Source of the DNA: Ophioderma brevispina
Taxonomy: Eukaryota; Echinodermata; Ophiuroidea; Amphilepidida; Ophiodermatidae
Reading direction: 5' to 3'
Length of the DNA stretch: 64,000 bases
Assembly: GCA_023653785.1 (NCBI GenBank)
Contig: JAMKCH010084911.1
Span: 1 to 64,000 of the forward strand
In this document: in pieces, positions 12,113-24,700 of the stretch
How the letters are laid out: every line of letters starts with the position of its first letter
Position numbering within the stretch: the first letter of the stretch is position 1
Program-made: the position numbers and the translations under genes
Notes under the pieces: model-generated
Told to the model about the DNA's origin: nothing
Databases searched by the model: none
What the model saw: only the letters and a program-made list of their open reading frames with translations

Positions 12113-12621
12113 TTTTAAAAATGGCTGCATTTTAATATATTTTAACATAAACTGGAGTTGGGAACTTCTAGGAAGCTATAGTTTTGGTGCCGAAACACGT
12201 ATGTTAAACACCCACAAAGTCCTCTAAGGGATACAACTTAGATTAGAAGATGAACATTAAGACGGAAAGCCATTTTGTTTTTCACAATGGCTGCCCAATT
12301 ACATGTTTATTATACATTTTCAGCAGTAATTTCAGTGGTGAGATTCATAAAATTTAATTTTGGTGGCACAGTGTCCATTAGACTAGTCAAGGTGTATATA
12401 AAGATGTTTTGGATTTGTTGAGAGTAAAAGTAATTCTTCCAATCCATCTTGTATAATTTGTATTTCAAAATGGCTGCCATTATAACACTGTAAAAGTCGT
12501 TTTCTTGCATATCAAAACGGTGAGGCAGGTATTTTTCTCGTACATCTTAGTGCCGGTGTAGAAGTTTTTATAGTCGGCCGGACTCATAGTTCCACATACA
12601 ACGGTAAAGAATAGAGCACTT
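12113..12621. other. noncoding, nothing recognised
   Basis: AT-rich. It contains ATGGCTGCC segments reminiscent of the motif in the 21.8-25.3 kb array, but with no clear repeat structure. Confidence 0.4.
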
Positions 12622-12765
12622 GATTCAGTTGACTCTTCACCCTTTATTCATTGTCGTCTATGGAGCCCGGGTTATATGTCCTTTTACATCGGTGTAAAAG
12701 TCCGGGCCTCAGACAACAACAAAATAAAGCATGAAACTAATGTGGCCTGAAGAGTCAACTGAGGC
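12622..12765. mobile_element. small palindromic MITE-like element
   Basis: The left part (CAGTTGACTCTTCA, TTTATTCATTGTCGTCT, GCCCGGG) is the imperfect reverse complement of the right part (CCCGGGCCTCAGACAAC, AATAAAGCATGAAACTAATG, TGAAGAGTCAACTGAG), around a centre near 12690. A half-copy of the same sequence lies at about 61546-61610. No TSD could be fixed. Confidence 0.65.
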
Positions 12766-12984
12766 TATATTATTCACCGCTGTAGCTGGAGTACGAGTCC
12801 AGATGACTATATCTCCTGCCACACGTTAAACGCCAGTGCTTTCAATCAACGCTCGCTAATTAATGCTTTGGGCACTGAATCGCAGTGACGTCACTGACTC
12901 GAGAAAGATAAATGCACTATAGTATCCTTCTTCATAATCGTACATTAATAATAAATAAATAATGATAAATGGCTTTATTTATAA

Positions 12985-13252
12985 AGTGGCATTTCATTAA
13001 GATCACAGCGCTGTTGCCACTGCCATCAGGAAATCGTCACAATCATCTCGCTTCACATAGGTCTGCTGCTGGCCAAGCGCACAATCCTATCAGCACTAAG
13101 ATTGTAATATTCCCCCTGACAGCTACCTAAATATCGCTTGGGTCGACGAGGCAAGCGAGGTAAAGTGCCTTGCCCAAGTGCGCAACATATTGGCCGCAGT
13201 GGGGCTCGAAGCCGCAACCTTCAGATCATGAGTCAGCCACATGTGCCCTCTT
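12985..13252 (-). mobile_element. tRNA-derived SINE (minus strand)
   Basis: Read on the minus strand it begins near CACATGTGGCTGACTCATGA, has a B-box-like GGCTTCGAGCCCC block, and then the body block GCAAGGCACTTTACCTCGC shared with the SINE at 46629-46895. Its 3' side runs into an AT-rich ATAAATAATAA stretch. It is diverged and not a functional tRNA. Confidence 0.75.
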
Positions 13253-14779
13253 GTAGTGGAACGGGCCGAGTGAGAACACTAATTAACATCCAATTAAACG
13301 AATGTTGATTTAACAAGCTCACTATAATCCATTTGCATGAGTCCCATATCATAACAGATCAGATGAGGTAGATGTGCCCGTAAAAAATACAGCTTCTTAC
13401 GCTTCTTTAAAAGTACACTGCGGGGTTGTTTAATTGGTATAACTCCCACGAATATTGATGTATCAAGAGCAAGTTCACCATTATTCCACTTTGTGTGAAT
13501 TCTATGTTTTTACCACAGTGTTAAAGTTTTCTATCACTGTCGTCATCAATTTTTATGATACACTGTTAAAAATGATCATAAAACATGTCGTTTTATAACT
13601 GGCAGCTGGGATTCACAGCAGTTAAAATGACATATTGTGTACAGTTATTTGCAAATTGTGAGTCCCAACTGCCAGTTTAAACATTGTTTTAAAAAACAAT
13701 GTTTTCCGTCAATGTGGGCATGGTTTAGGTCCACTCTTTCTGCATTCTTGCATCCATCAGACTCGATGAAGCATCCACAAAGTTCTGTACAAAATAGCCC
13801 ATTCTTTGCATAAATTATTGGCACATCAAAACTTGGCACAATCACACTTTACCAAATGAATTACTGCATCTGAAGAAGGAGATAAAAGGTGTCATCACTG
13901 GCTTGAATTTGCTATTCATCAAATCCTCCCCATAGTAATTGGGCTGGGGTAACTCCAAATTTGGTACACTCTCATTGTACCAAAACATTGAGTCGTGGTG
14001 GGCTCGCATGGTAGCTGGTAAAAGTGCAGCTCAAGATAGTCGGAGGCCGACCGACTCTCTGATTGTGCCTGTTTCTTGCCTTGTAAATCCACACATCGAG
14101 AAATTGAACGTCTCACGAACATCCAAGACAAAGCTCATTCTCCATAGTCTAAATGCTAGACAATAAATTGATGCCACATCTGAAAAAAAATTATTCACCA
14201 TACACAGACGTCCTTTCTACTAGCCATTCTGCGCTTCTCAAACCTCTGTATAGATACATGTTTTGTCGCAGGAGTATACGAAGACCAAATGCCTCTATTT
14301 ACAAGCCGCCTAGCTTCCCGGTTTCCATGCACTATCATGGGCAGATGGCACTGGGAGATTTGCTGGCAAGGGAAAGCTAATGTTTTGGAAGAGCTTGAAA
14401 GAATTTAGCTCAGATGATGACAAGGTATATGTCCTTTCACAGCTTGAAGTGGCACCATCTGAAGCAACCCTAGTTAATGTGTTCACTGTGCTGCTTTGCG
14501 GGTACATCTGTTACGATATAGGACTTAATTGTGCAAAGTGAATTATAATAGTGAGCTTGTTCTTGATAAATCATATTTGTGGGAATCATACCAACTACTA
14601 CACAGTGCAGTGTTAAAGATCTCATACCAAATAGCGTAATCCACATCCAGATCTAACACAACACTCATGGACTACCCTACAGGAAGCTTTAAATGTACTC
14701 ATACAAAATAGACTGCTCTACAGATCTACAGTGGAGTGATTATGGGTTGATTATGGGTTGTGACAGTGTTTTTGTTTTC
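13253..14779. other. noncoding, nothing recognised
   Basis: Several short open frames occur here (e.g. 13645-13845, 13939-14166, 14153-14380) but none has a recognisable domain or credible splice borders. A local inverted pair, ATTTGCAAATTGTGAGTCCC-like with AAACATTGTTTTAAAAAACA, sits near 13600-13710. Confidence 0.4.
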
Positions 14780-14920
14780 TTGTTTAGCCCTCGTCTTACC
14801 AATGGGGTTGCACCCCCAGTTAACTTTCCTCCAGCGCGTTAAAACGCCAAAAGCTTTCGTAAAATGCTTCCATGTAATTGTTTTATAGGTAGCACCTTCA
14901 CCGGGGTTAGGGTATGCCGT
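14780..14920 (-). repeat. dispersed repeat, inverted partner of 36160-36325
   Basis: The TAGCCCTCGTCTTACCAA, GTTAACTTTCCTCC, AAAGCTTTCGTAAAA and GGTAGCACCTTCACCGGGG blocks reappear reverse-complemented at 36160-36325. The CCTCGTCTTACCAAG end also appears at 46268-46284, so this is a terminal segment of a multi-copy family. A poly-G run follows at 14936-14944. Confidence 0.7.
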
Positions 14921-15009
14921 CAAGTGTGTGTGTGTGGGGGGGGGGCACTTTTATGGTACAATATTCTGATTATTATAGCTCTACAACTTTATGTTCATGT
15001 AAAACTACT

Positions 15010-15142
15010 CAATTGCCAACCATGGCAGCCATGATGCCACCCCTGGGAATTCTCCATCAAAACGTTTCTTGTTCTCTGGGACCTACTTAAGGTATCTTAG
15101 TAGGTTTAATGCTTGATCATTGAAATCCCACGGGATTCCAGA
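15010..15142. repeat. dispersed repeat, inverted partner of 11985-12112
   Basis: Reverse-complement match to 11985-12112. The two copies could bracket an element of about 3.1 kb, but no coding remnant was found between them. Confidence 0.7.
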
Positions 15143-15939
15143 GTCCCCTTGAATATTTTGTTTGATAATCTAAAAAAGATTGTCAAGATTTCGTGTTTAC
15201 TTGTTAATCCAATGGCGACGTCGGATTGTAAGATTTCTAGCCTCCACCGCCTGCATTTCATGAAAATAAAAAAGCTTGTACATATACATTAGCCCTCACC
15301 TAAAATGATTAAGCCCAAATCAGCGCGAACGATTTTATAATAAAATCACTACCGGATTCATTAATTCAGTAGACGACGAGATAGTCGTTTACACGCCGGA
15401 GTTAACTCGGGGAGCTGATTCCCACGACATCCACCCTGTTTGGCTGGTCTGTGGCCTTTGTGGCTTTAATATCAATGGGTATGACTCTATGATATTGGGT
15501 CCCTAGGACCCACCCATAGGCAGTGTGATTTTAAAAATATAACATGTAAAACAGAAAACTCTGTTGCCAGAAATATTTTTCTGCTTATGTATGTTCATAT
15601 GCCTGTGCTGAAAAGAAGCAATTTCATCATTGTGCAACTGTGCGCCATTTTGTACAAACCTATGGCAAATATCTGTTGTAGTTACAGCTCCCACGAAAAA
15701 TACCAGATTGTACAAAATGGTAATGTTGTGCTAAATATTTGTAAATTGGTCATTCTAGAGCAGATATAAGCATCAAAATGATTTGTAAAGTGTATGTTGT
15801 TGAAGTAGGGTCGTGGAAACATTATTACATTTTGAGCGATTTTGACGCATTTCGAAAACAATGATTTGCCCCTAATTTCCAGACGATAAACGGAAGGTCA
15901 TTTTTACTGCCATCTTGGCCTTTCCTATGACCCCTGGCT
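15143..15939. other. noncoding, nothing recognised
   Basis: No supported gene. It contains a TGTACAAAATGG/GCCATTTTGTACA inverted pair near 15645-15720. Confidence 0.4.
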
Positions 15940-16250
15940 GGCCCACTAAACTCACGTTCGGGGTGATGTCAGTCTGGCAAATATTTAATCACTCAAAAAC
16001 TTTTGTACTTGAGATTGGGGTTACAAATGGTGCTAGCTCCAGGCTATAACCATTCTGCAAAGTATAAGAGATAAAGGATGACTATTTGGTTTGGCATCTT
16101 GGTGTCATATGTGATGGGCATCCAATATTTTGAATGGGATGCAAGGTGTCATTAAAAATAGATCGTCCGTGTGACTAGGTCCTACCACCCATCTGACTAT
16201 TGTGTTCTCCACATTAAGTTGCGTATGCAATTATTTCATTTGAAAACTCC
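15940..16250. repeat. direct repeat, copy 1 (partner 18780-19100)
   Basis: Shares TTTTGTACTTGAGAT, GTGCTAGCTCCAGGCTA, CTGCAAAGTATAAGAGATAA, GATGGGCATCCAATATTTTG, AATAGATCGTCCGTGTGACT and TGTGTTCTCCACATTAAGT in the same order with the partner, with indels between them. Confidence 0.8.
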
Positions 16251-17211
16251 CTCGGGATAGTGGTTTCCTTAAGGGGTTCCATGGAACCCCCTCTTAGGCA
16301 TGTTAGGCATCAACGTGAGTGAAAATACCTTAGGCACTTTTAAGTGTTAAAAATGTTTTAAATTGTGTCTATAGATTTAAAATTAAGTGTTTTTATTTTT
16401 AAACCCTTAATTTAAAGTGGATGGTCCTAAAACACCTATTGATATGTTTACAAAATAAATTTCCCGGCACTATCGCGATATTCAAGGTGGTGTCCAATGG
16501 CCGCAAAAATAGCAAATTAAAGAAAGTGGGTATTTAATATCAAACTATTGTAATGAATGAGTAATATTAAAATTGGAATTTAATTCTAGCAGTTTGAAAC
16601 TTTGTTGCCATATCTAAAAAATCCCAGTTTGCGAAAAAATGCCTCTATAACAAGAGCATGTTTTAAGGATAAGTGAATCCGAGTGGTCAAATATAGTGAT
16701 TTTCTTGGCCAGAAGGTAGGGAATTGGTAAGAGACTCAGTCACCCTACAGCCATTCGGTTGTTCATTATTGTTTCATGCATGAATTTCACGATAAGTAAA
16801 ACTAATCGTCCATCATTGTTGATTCCAGTTAAGATTAAATTCAAATTACAGCTCCCTTGATAATGTGATTCCAATAAATTTCCAAATCAAACTGAACTTC
16901 AAAATCTCTCGCAGGCATAATTATACCGCAATCATCCAATAAGATGCGAGTCCATTTAAATTCAAATCAAGCCTGTCCGTGAGTCGGACAGTTCCGTTTA
17001 TTTCCAAAATGTACAAGACATGGACAAGTGATGGCTCTATACCGTATTGCTGTACGCAATCAGGCGGGGACGGCAGCTATATCTCAGATTTAGCTATTAG
17101 AGTTAAAATAGCCGAGGGATTAAAATTTATACGGGAGATATTATGCTAATTCTAAGGAATTTTAATTCACGACAATACAATATTTTAAGCGGTGGACAGT
17201 CACTATATATA
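16251..17211. other. noncoding, nothing recognised
   Basis: AT-rich. A short palindrome AGGGGTTCCATGGAACCCCC lies at 16272-16293. No gene. Confidence 0.4.
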
Positions 17212-18015
17212 GGCCGTGATACGTTTGCGATTTAACAATCTTTCCGTGCTACAGCACTGGGGATAACTTACTTCCTTCACTAAAATTTAAAAAAAATATT
17301 ATGTAAATCAGGAAAAACTGTATCCCCAAATGAAAAGAGTGCACATTATTTAGAACAATGAATAAAACGTCAACTCAATTTACTTCCAGAATATCAGTGT
17401 CCAATGTACACGTAAACTGAAGCGAACAATAGAGCTAATGATATTCAACAATCAAACTAAACCATTTCGGATCTTTTTCTCATCAGGGTATGCAGGTCCA
17501 TTGTTACTGCCCACACTGTTGAAAAGATTTCAAGCTATCTCAGGTGTTATTACCTCCCCGTATTGAGCTCTAGTATCTGTTCATAACACAAAGGGCAACA
17601 TACTCACCTCGCTCATGATTTTTAAAACTGTAGGTCGCTGAATACCATTGGCCTTCTTGGTAAATTGAATAGAAATAGGGTTTTAAAGACAATAACTTGT
17701 GGATTTAGGTTATGCACAAATTAGGTCAGCCCTTGCCATGGGCTTTTCTTTCATGAATTTTGCCCCTTTACATTTTCTTTTCGAAAAAAAAAATATTCAT
17801 CATATGTTCAAAGTTAATGAAACACAGTAGAATCTCAAGATGTCTTTTATCGCGAACGAGGAAAGAACTCGCGCCAATGCAGCAAGGAAAATAGCATTCT
17901 CAATCTGTTCAACTGCGTGCACAATAACAATGGACCAGATGTATAAGAATGTGAAGTGTGTTCCGGGCCGATTATCGAGTATCATTGGCCCCGTTGTTCG
18001 CTTGAGCATGTTGAG
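17212..18015. repeat. dispersed ~800-bp repeat, copy 2
   Basis: Same orientation as 5795-6595. It is immediately followed by a copy of the first part of the 3.6-kb tandem unit, so at this place the two modules are joined. Confidence 0.75.
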
Positions 18016-18018
18016 ATC

Positions 18019-18190
18019 AAGGGGGTGAAGCCCATTCAAAACCAGTCGTCCGTGCTGGGCGCTGACATTTTGAATATTGCACGGAATAATTATTAGTTTG
18101 GGTGCTTGTATACACACATAATGTCAATTCGATACAAACAATCCGGCAAAATATCAGTTGTTGGATGTTGGGGTGCTATTGGGTGGTTTT
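18019..18190. repeat. partial copy of the 3641-4790 repeat unit
   Basis: It begins CAAGGGGGTGAAGCCCATTC and holds the GTGCTGGGCGCTGACATTTT and TTGGGTGCTTGTATACAC blocks. It ends abruptly where the foldback copy begins. Confidence 0.8.
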
Positions 18191-18196
18191 CAGATT

Positions 18197-18770
18197 TATA
18201 GGCTAAAACATCAAAAATCAATAAAAAAAGGTCAATTTTATAGTTGTAACAGAGGGGTCAAATTTTAAATTGCTCCGAGTTGGATAAAAAAATTGTGCAA
18301 ATTATTGGTGGTAGCTCATAGGATAAAAAAGGAATAGTTTTGAGTGTCCTCAAAGCTTGCTTAAGAAAGTAGGGCGGGTAACAAGATCAAGCCCCATTGA
18401 ATTCAATGGACGTTGACTTCTTTGCCCCCTACATCGGAACTAAGCATTTAAGACAGTCCAAAACTATTCCTTATTTTAAATCCTATAACTCCACCATAAT
18501 TTGCACCATTTTAAATATATCCAATCGTAGCAACTTTAAAATTTGAACCCTGTACAACCTGAAGATGGGGTTAATTGTAACCCTTATTATTGAGTTTTGC
18601 TGTGATTTTGTTTTTTTTAGCCTAGAACTCTGAAACTTTAGCTTGTACATATTACAAACATAACCTTTTCTGGATCCTTATGGTTAGGCACATAACATGG
18701 TGTCTTTTCACATGATTGGATCAATTTACAATTTGACCCCTGTAACAAACAGTTGTTTTTGCCCCCTCTC
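18197..18770. repeat. foldback element, left-truncated copy (partner 40575-41525)
   Basis: The left part (TTGTAACAGAGGGGTCAAAT, GGTAGCTCATAGGAT, GGAATAGTTTTGA) is the reverse complement of the right part (CCAAAACTATTCCTTATTTT, CTATAACTCCACC, TTTGAACCCTGTACAACC), around a centre near 18400. The same palindromic unit, more complete, sits in the last intron of the polycystin-like gene. Here the left arm is cut at 18197 by the junction with the neighbouring repeat. Confidence 0.8.
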
Positions 18771-18779
18771 CTTAAGGCA

Positions 18780-19100
18780 CCACTTGCTGCACATAAGAAT
18801 CACGTTCAGGGTTTCTGTCAGTCTGTCAACAACATATTTAATCACGCAAACCTTTTGTACTTGAGATGTGTTAACAAATGTGGTGCTAGCTCCAGGCTAA
18901 TAACCAGTCTGCAAAGTATAAGAGATAAAGGATACATATTTTTTTGGCCCTCTTGGTGTCATAATGGATGGGCATCCAATATTTTGAATAGTGGATGCAG
19001 GTGTCATAAAATAGATCGTCCGTGTGACTTAGTGTCCTACCACCCATCTGTTTATTGTGTTCTCCACATTAAGTGTTGTATGCATATTTATTTCAGCACT
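18780..19100. repeat. direct repeat, copy 2 (partner 15940-16250)
   Basis: See the partner. This copy carries more inserted bases. Confidence 0.8.
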
Positions 19101-19984
19101 GTACCCAAATGGCCTCGTCTACAAGGTCACGGTTTACTTCGTACATGTTGTTCTGGTAGCTAGGACACTCTCTCATTGGGACACTTTTTAACACCGGCGT
19201 AGCCGGAATCCACCAGGATAAAATGTGGAGTGCCCATCCATTTAGAACCCCATTCTAAGATCGTCAAAAAAAATCTCATCCATTTATCCTACGTTCGTCT
19301 TTTAGAATTGTAATTTTGGCTTTTTAATCAACATACTTGGTCAGCAATTTGTTACATCTTTTTTTTTCATTAAATAATTGCACCCCTCTTGAAAACAAAA
19401 TATTAAGGAGACAAGGTCATCGCGTGGTGGCATCACTGGCTTAAGGTCTGAATATATAAAATTGTTCTAAATTACGAAAATAGAATGGCTAAATTGTGTA
19501 AGATTATATCTAAAATGCTTTTCATTCCGATCACAATCGACTTCGGTCCCCGAGATTTCCTGATAAAGTGAACTGTTTTGGAACTGTGATTGTTAAATGC
19601 ATGTCCATTAGAAAGGCAACAAAAGAAAACCTGTTAAGCTGAATCTGGAATTTAAAAAAACAAACCCCTGCTAGCCACCTGTTGCTGATTCTATTACTCA
19701 GTGGTCAGGTCACTGACCTCCTACCATGTATAGCGGGTCTGAGATGTCGCCGATTGACCTCAGGAAATTCGTATTTTACCTATACAATATGGCCGAAACA
19801 ATGCATACACCTTGTCAAACAACAGAACATATGTGGGATATGTGCATCAGCAGTTGTATGCATTGTTGCCGCCATATATGTTCAAAAAATCACTTCCTGT
19901 TTTTTAACGCGGCGACCATTCAACTGTGCGGCCGCTATCCAGTGTAAGATTCCAGTGGTCAGGTCGAGACGAACCCAGGCTCAT
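19101..19984. other. noncoding, nothing recognised
   Basis: No supported gene. The open frames at 19682-20020 and on the minus strand come from unstructured sequence and the start of the foldback. Confidence 0.4.
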
Positions 19985-21085
19985 CAAACGGGTATGGCAA
20001 GCCATAAAGCCATAACGTAGTGCCGCAAAGCGTTGCGATAAAGTAGCAACGCGTGCGACATTTCGGCAACCATTGCGACATTCAGCAAGGCGTTGCGGTG
20101 TCGGCCAATCAAAATCATGAATTTCTGTGACGTATTTCAAAAAATAGACCACAACGCTTTCTAGATCCTTTGGGCAACCCGTTGCAAACTTCACAACGCT
20201 TGCGAGCTTCACACCAACGCGTTGCCAGCTTCGCACGCGTTGCTAGGTAACAAGCCAAGGGACAATAACGTAATTTGCCGCAACGCGTTGTGAGAAAGTC
20301 ACAACGCCGTTGCGACATTTCGGCAACGCTTTGCGAATTTCAGCAACGCGTTGCGACATTTTGGCAACGCGTTCCGACATTTCAGCAACGCGTTGCGGTG
20401 TCGGCCAATCCAACTCATGATTTAAAAAAAAAAAAAAATGTGCCGTATCTCAAAAATATAAATCTCACAACGCGTTTGCACTTCACACGCGTTGCAAACC
20501 TTCACAACGCGTTTGCGGCAATACTTATGACCTTATTGCCTTCACGAACGCTTGTGAAGTTTGCAACGCGTTGTGAATCTCGCACGCGTTGTGATGGCTT
20601 GCACGCGTTGTGAAAGCCATAAGGATCATAACTTATTGCCGCAACGCGTTTTGGAGTCTATTTTTGAATACGTCACAGAAATTCATGATTTTGATTTTGG
20701 CCGACCAAAACCCGGCCGCAACGCGTTGCCGAAAATGTCGCAACGCGTTGCTTGAATGTCGCAACGCGTTGGCTGACTGTCGCAACGCGTTGCCGAATGC
20801 GCAACGCGTTTGTTGACTTTCTCACAACGCGTTGCGGCAATACGTGTGATGATCCACTTATGGCTTGTTACCTTAGCAACGCGTTGCGCAGCTTGCAACG
20901 CGGTGTGGGTCTATTTTTTTGAAAACGTCCACAGAACTCATGATTTTTGATTGGCCGACAACCGAGCGTTTGCTGAAATGTCGCAACGCGTTTGCCGACA
21001 TGTCGCAAGACGCGTTGCTACTTTTCTCGCACGCGTTGCGGCAATACGTTTATGGCCTTTATGGCTTGCCATAAACGGTTCCGGT
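19985..21085. repeat. 1.1-kb foldback made of CAACGCGTTG palindromes
   Basis: At least ten exact copies of the 10-base palindrome CAACGCGTTG, and many one-base variants, are spaced about 20-60 bp apart, mostly as GCAACGCGTTGCGACATTT-like units. On a larger scale the region is itself an inverted repeat. The left-end block (TATGGCAAGCCATAAAG, then GCCGCAAAGCGTTGC and AGTAGCAACGCGT) is answered by the reverse complement at 21005-21075. A TCGGCCAATCAAAATCATGA...GACGTATTTCAAAAAATAGA block at 20100-20155 is answered by inverted copies at 20650-20715 and 20905-20965. The centre lies near 20530. No coding sequence. Confidence 0.85.
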
Positions 21086-21499
21086 GTGGATCTGTCAAGC
21101 CGATGTCCCGATAACTTTCCAAGGCAATGCTATGCGATAATTGTCAATTTTGGATGGCCACACAAATTGTTTCGGCTTATCTGACCATTGTTATCGGGAT
21201 TTATGAATTATTCTGGCATTTTTTCATGATATTTACCAATGTGGAGCCCCAAATTTTGATAGTTCCCTCTTTGGTACAAGATCAATTGAATTTCAAACCC
21301 CTTTTCATCACTTGACTCAAATGGTCAGGATTTGAAAAATTGAATCATCTACATCACTTACCTCACTTCTACGATACATCTGACCAAGATTCAAAAAAGC
21401 AATAGAAAAACCAGAGGAGATTCAGAGCGGCAGTTGATCATCACTCACCAGATATTTTTAGGATGCGAATCAAAAATCAAGCTCGATTTTGGCAACATA
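21086..21499. other. noncoding, possible 5' flank of the non-LTR element
   Basis: No clear features. Endonuclease-like reading begins only around 21500. Confidence 0.35.
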
Positions 21500-21768
21500 T
21501 TATTCTACTCTTTCCTGAAAATTATTCCATCCACAGGAAATCTAGAAATATATTTGTTGGTGGCGTTTCATAGGCATAAAAGATACCCTAATTACAAATG
21601 ACTTACCGGAAATGGATTCAAATTGCGAAATAATATGGGCAAATCTTCAATTTGCAAATACAAAACCATTGTTCATAGCTAGTTACTACGGTCCCCAAAC
21701 AAACCTAAGGCTCTCGAGTACCTAGGAGATTCACTGAGTAGCGTTTTCTCAAAGTCACGATTCCCAAA
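21500..21768 (+). mobile_element. non-LTR retrotransposon ORF2, endonuclease part (left piece)
   Basis: With frameshifts it reads FPENYSIHRKSRN, GGV, then DTLITNDLPEMDSNCEIIWA and KPLFIASYYGP. A shifted frame then gives ALEYLGDSLSSVFSKSRFPN. The order matches the APE-type endonuclease of jockey/CR1-like LINEs (GGV..., NCEIIWA, SYY.P, then GGDFNFPDI). The frame is interrupted at 21768 by a 3.5-kb foldback and resumes at 25267. It is a dead element. Confidence 0.7.
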
Positions 21769-24700
21769 TAGTGTAGGCTGGTATGTCATAAATACAGCCG
21801 TCGTGTTTTTTTCTGTTAAAAGCAAAATTCCACTTGATTCTTTGTCTTTTGGGTGTAACTTATTGGAAAAAATATCTTGGAATTTTTTCAAAACGTTTTT
21901 AGGGTGTCAAATCCAAGATGGCCGCCAAAATTCACAAATTCCTTTATAATTGGTATTCTGAACGCAATATGAGGTCCAAATTGACGACAATACCCATATT
22001 TTCAATACCAAAGAGTTCAAAAACAGCTAAATCCAATATGGTAGTCACATTAAACACATAAAAACTTACCGTGTATCTGGTATCCAAGATGGCGTCCAAA
22101 ATGGCCGCCAAAAAGCTATGTTATGAACATAAACGCTACATCAACACTAATCAAGATGAGAATAGGATTCAGATTCATGGGCGTATATCTTGTGTTACTA
22201 GGAACCCTTATCTGACATTTTTTTGTTAACAACCTTCAAATCCAAGATGGGGGCCAATATGACCGCCGAAAGCGCTATTAACAGCTAAAAAGTGGTAATT
22301 TAAGACAAACTACCTGAATTATTAAACTTATAAGGCAGTAACGTTGTATTTAATACTTGAAGACAGAAGAAGCAAATTCCAACTGTTTTGTTTGCTGACA
22401 TGCTTTGAATCCAAGATGGCGGCTACCGTAAGTATACTGATAATAGTAAAATCTAAAATGATTTTCACATAGATCCATGTCATCATCATATTTTTATTAA
22501 CAAAATAAACACTTCGATGCATCCTTTGGACCCAAAGGCACTCATATTTACCATTTATGTTTAAAAAAACATACTTCAAAATTAAGATGGCAGCTAATTT
22601 GGCTGCTATAAGCACTAGCAAAAAATCAATAGCAAAAAATGACGATTTTTCTTACCTACATTGTGTTATACGCTTTCGGAAATTTTAATTTAAATACATA
22701 TAGATACACTCTTTGACACAAGAAACTCATTCTATCATTTAAATTTTTACTAATATGATTATGATAAAACAAGATGCCAGCTAATATAAAACTTAATTTT
22801 TGACAATATACGAACATTGGAAATTTGATAAAAACGTGAATAAAACGCCAATATATTGTACGCAAGATATATACTTTTACCAATTTTGTTAAATGTAAAA
22901 TGCTTCAAATCTAAAATGACCATACTATTTAGTCATTTTGTTTTTCAATCATATTTACAAAACCTAAATGATAAAATGAGTTTGTGTCCAAAAGTGTTTA
23001 TCTGGTTGCTTCATTTATTTAATATATATTTATTCAAATTTCCTAATGCAAACAACATATAAAATATGGAGAGATATATATGTAGATATATGCGAAATAT
23101 CGTCAGTTTTGGCTATTAATGTTCACAAAACTTAAATGATAGAATGAGTTTTTTGTGTCCAAAGGTTTATGGTTGCTTCATTTATATTATGTAAAGGAAA
23201 AACTCCAGTGTTTGCTATTGATAGTGACAAGGCCATATTATTGACCACCTTGGATTTAAGGCATGATAATTAAAACTTACTTGATAGGGGTTTTATGTGT
23301 CCAAACGTATGTACATGTATCTAGTTGCTTCTATACTAATGTGTACAACATATATTTAGGTATATATTAAAAATTGCCACATTTGGGTTTGAAGGATGTT
23401 ACAAATTTAAAATGGTAGATATGGTTTGTCATGTTTAAAAGTTAGGTGATTCATTTATTTTTTCATTAAAATTTCCTGATGCGTATAACACATTGTATTG
23501 GTATTTTGATTATGCTTGTACGCAGTCGTAATTTTGTCACCATTTTGGATTTGAAGCATGTAAAACATTTATAATAAGAAAGGGAGGTGATGGCGCAATT
23601 TGTCTTGTTAGATCTAGGAGCAATTTCACCCTAAACACAAGGCAAAGGGTTCGCTCCATGATTTTTGAAAAATGGGAAAATGCAATTTAGGGATTTAAGG
23701 GATATAGAGTTGCTTCATTTATAGTTTTATTAGAATTTCCTATCATGCATAACATATGTATAATGAAAAATCACTAGTTTGGGCTATTGATAGTGATTAC
23801 AATGGCCATATTAGCCCGCCATCTTCGATTTGAATTATGCTACCAAAGCAAAAATAATATGAGTTCCTTGTGTTCAAAAGTATACAGATGTTTATTTATG
23901 TTTTAATTACAATATTATAACATGGATCATATGGCTGTATGAAAAATATACACTATTTTAGAGTCAGTTCTTACAGTTCATTTGTATTTTCATTCAAATT
24001 TCTCATGTGTAATGTGTATAACATTATGTAGGTATATATTAAAAACAGCCAGTTTTGGCTGTTGATGGTGCTTAGAAGGGTCATTATTAGCCGCCATCTT
24101 GGGGTTGAAGGGTCTAAAAACGAAAGTGATAGACTAGAGCTCATGTGTAGTTGCTTCATTTATATTTTCATTCAAATTTTCTGATGCATATAACATAATT
24201 ATACGGAGGTATTATGAAGAATTGCCAGTTTGGGCTATTGATTTAGTGCTTATACACAATTGTAATTTTGACACCATCTTGGATTTGAAACATGTAAAAA
24301 AGCAAAATGGTAGTTTTCAAGTGTCTAAAATTATAATTTATTTGTAAAATGTTGATAAAACTTTAACATTTATGATTTGTTTATTCAAATTTCCTAATGT
24401 GTATAACAAAAGTAGTAAATAGGTGTATGAAACGGTGCTTATAGAAGCTACTATATTAGCCACCATTTGTGGAAGTTGAAGTATGTTTTCTAACCATAAA
24501 TGGTAAATGAGTTCCTTTGGTCCAAAGTAAACATCTAGGTGTTTTTTTTATTAATTGTTATCAAAATATTGTTATGACATGGATCTATGTGAAAAAAACA
24601 TACACAAATTTACTATTATCAGTGCTTACGGTGGCCGCAATCTTGGATTCAAAGCGTGTTAGCAACACAGAAATGTTTTGAATTTATTTCTTCTGTCAGA

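Noticed and set aside
19682..21184. Many overlapping open frames on both strands in the 20-kb region
   Set aside because: They are produced by the CAACGCGTTG palindromes, which lack stop codons. There is no domain and no frame preference.
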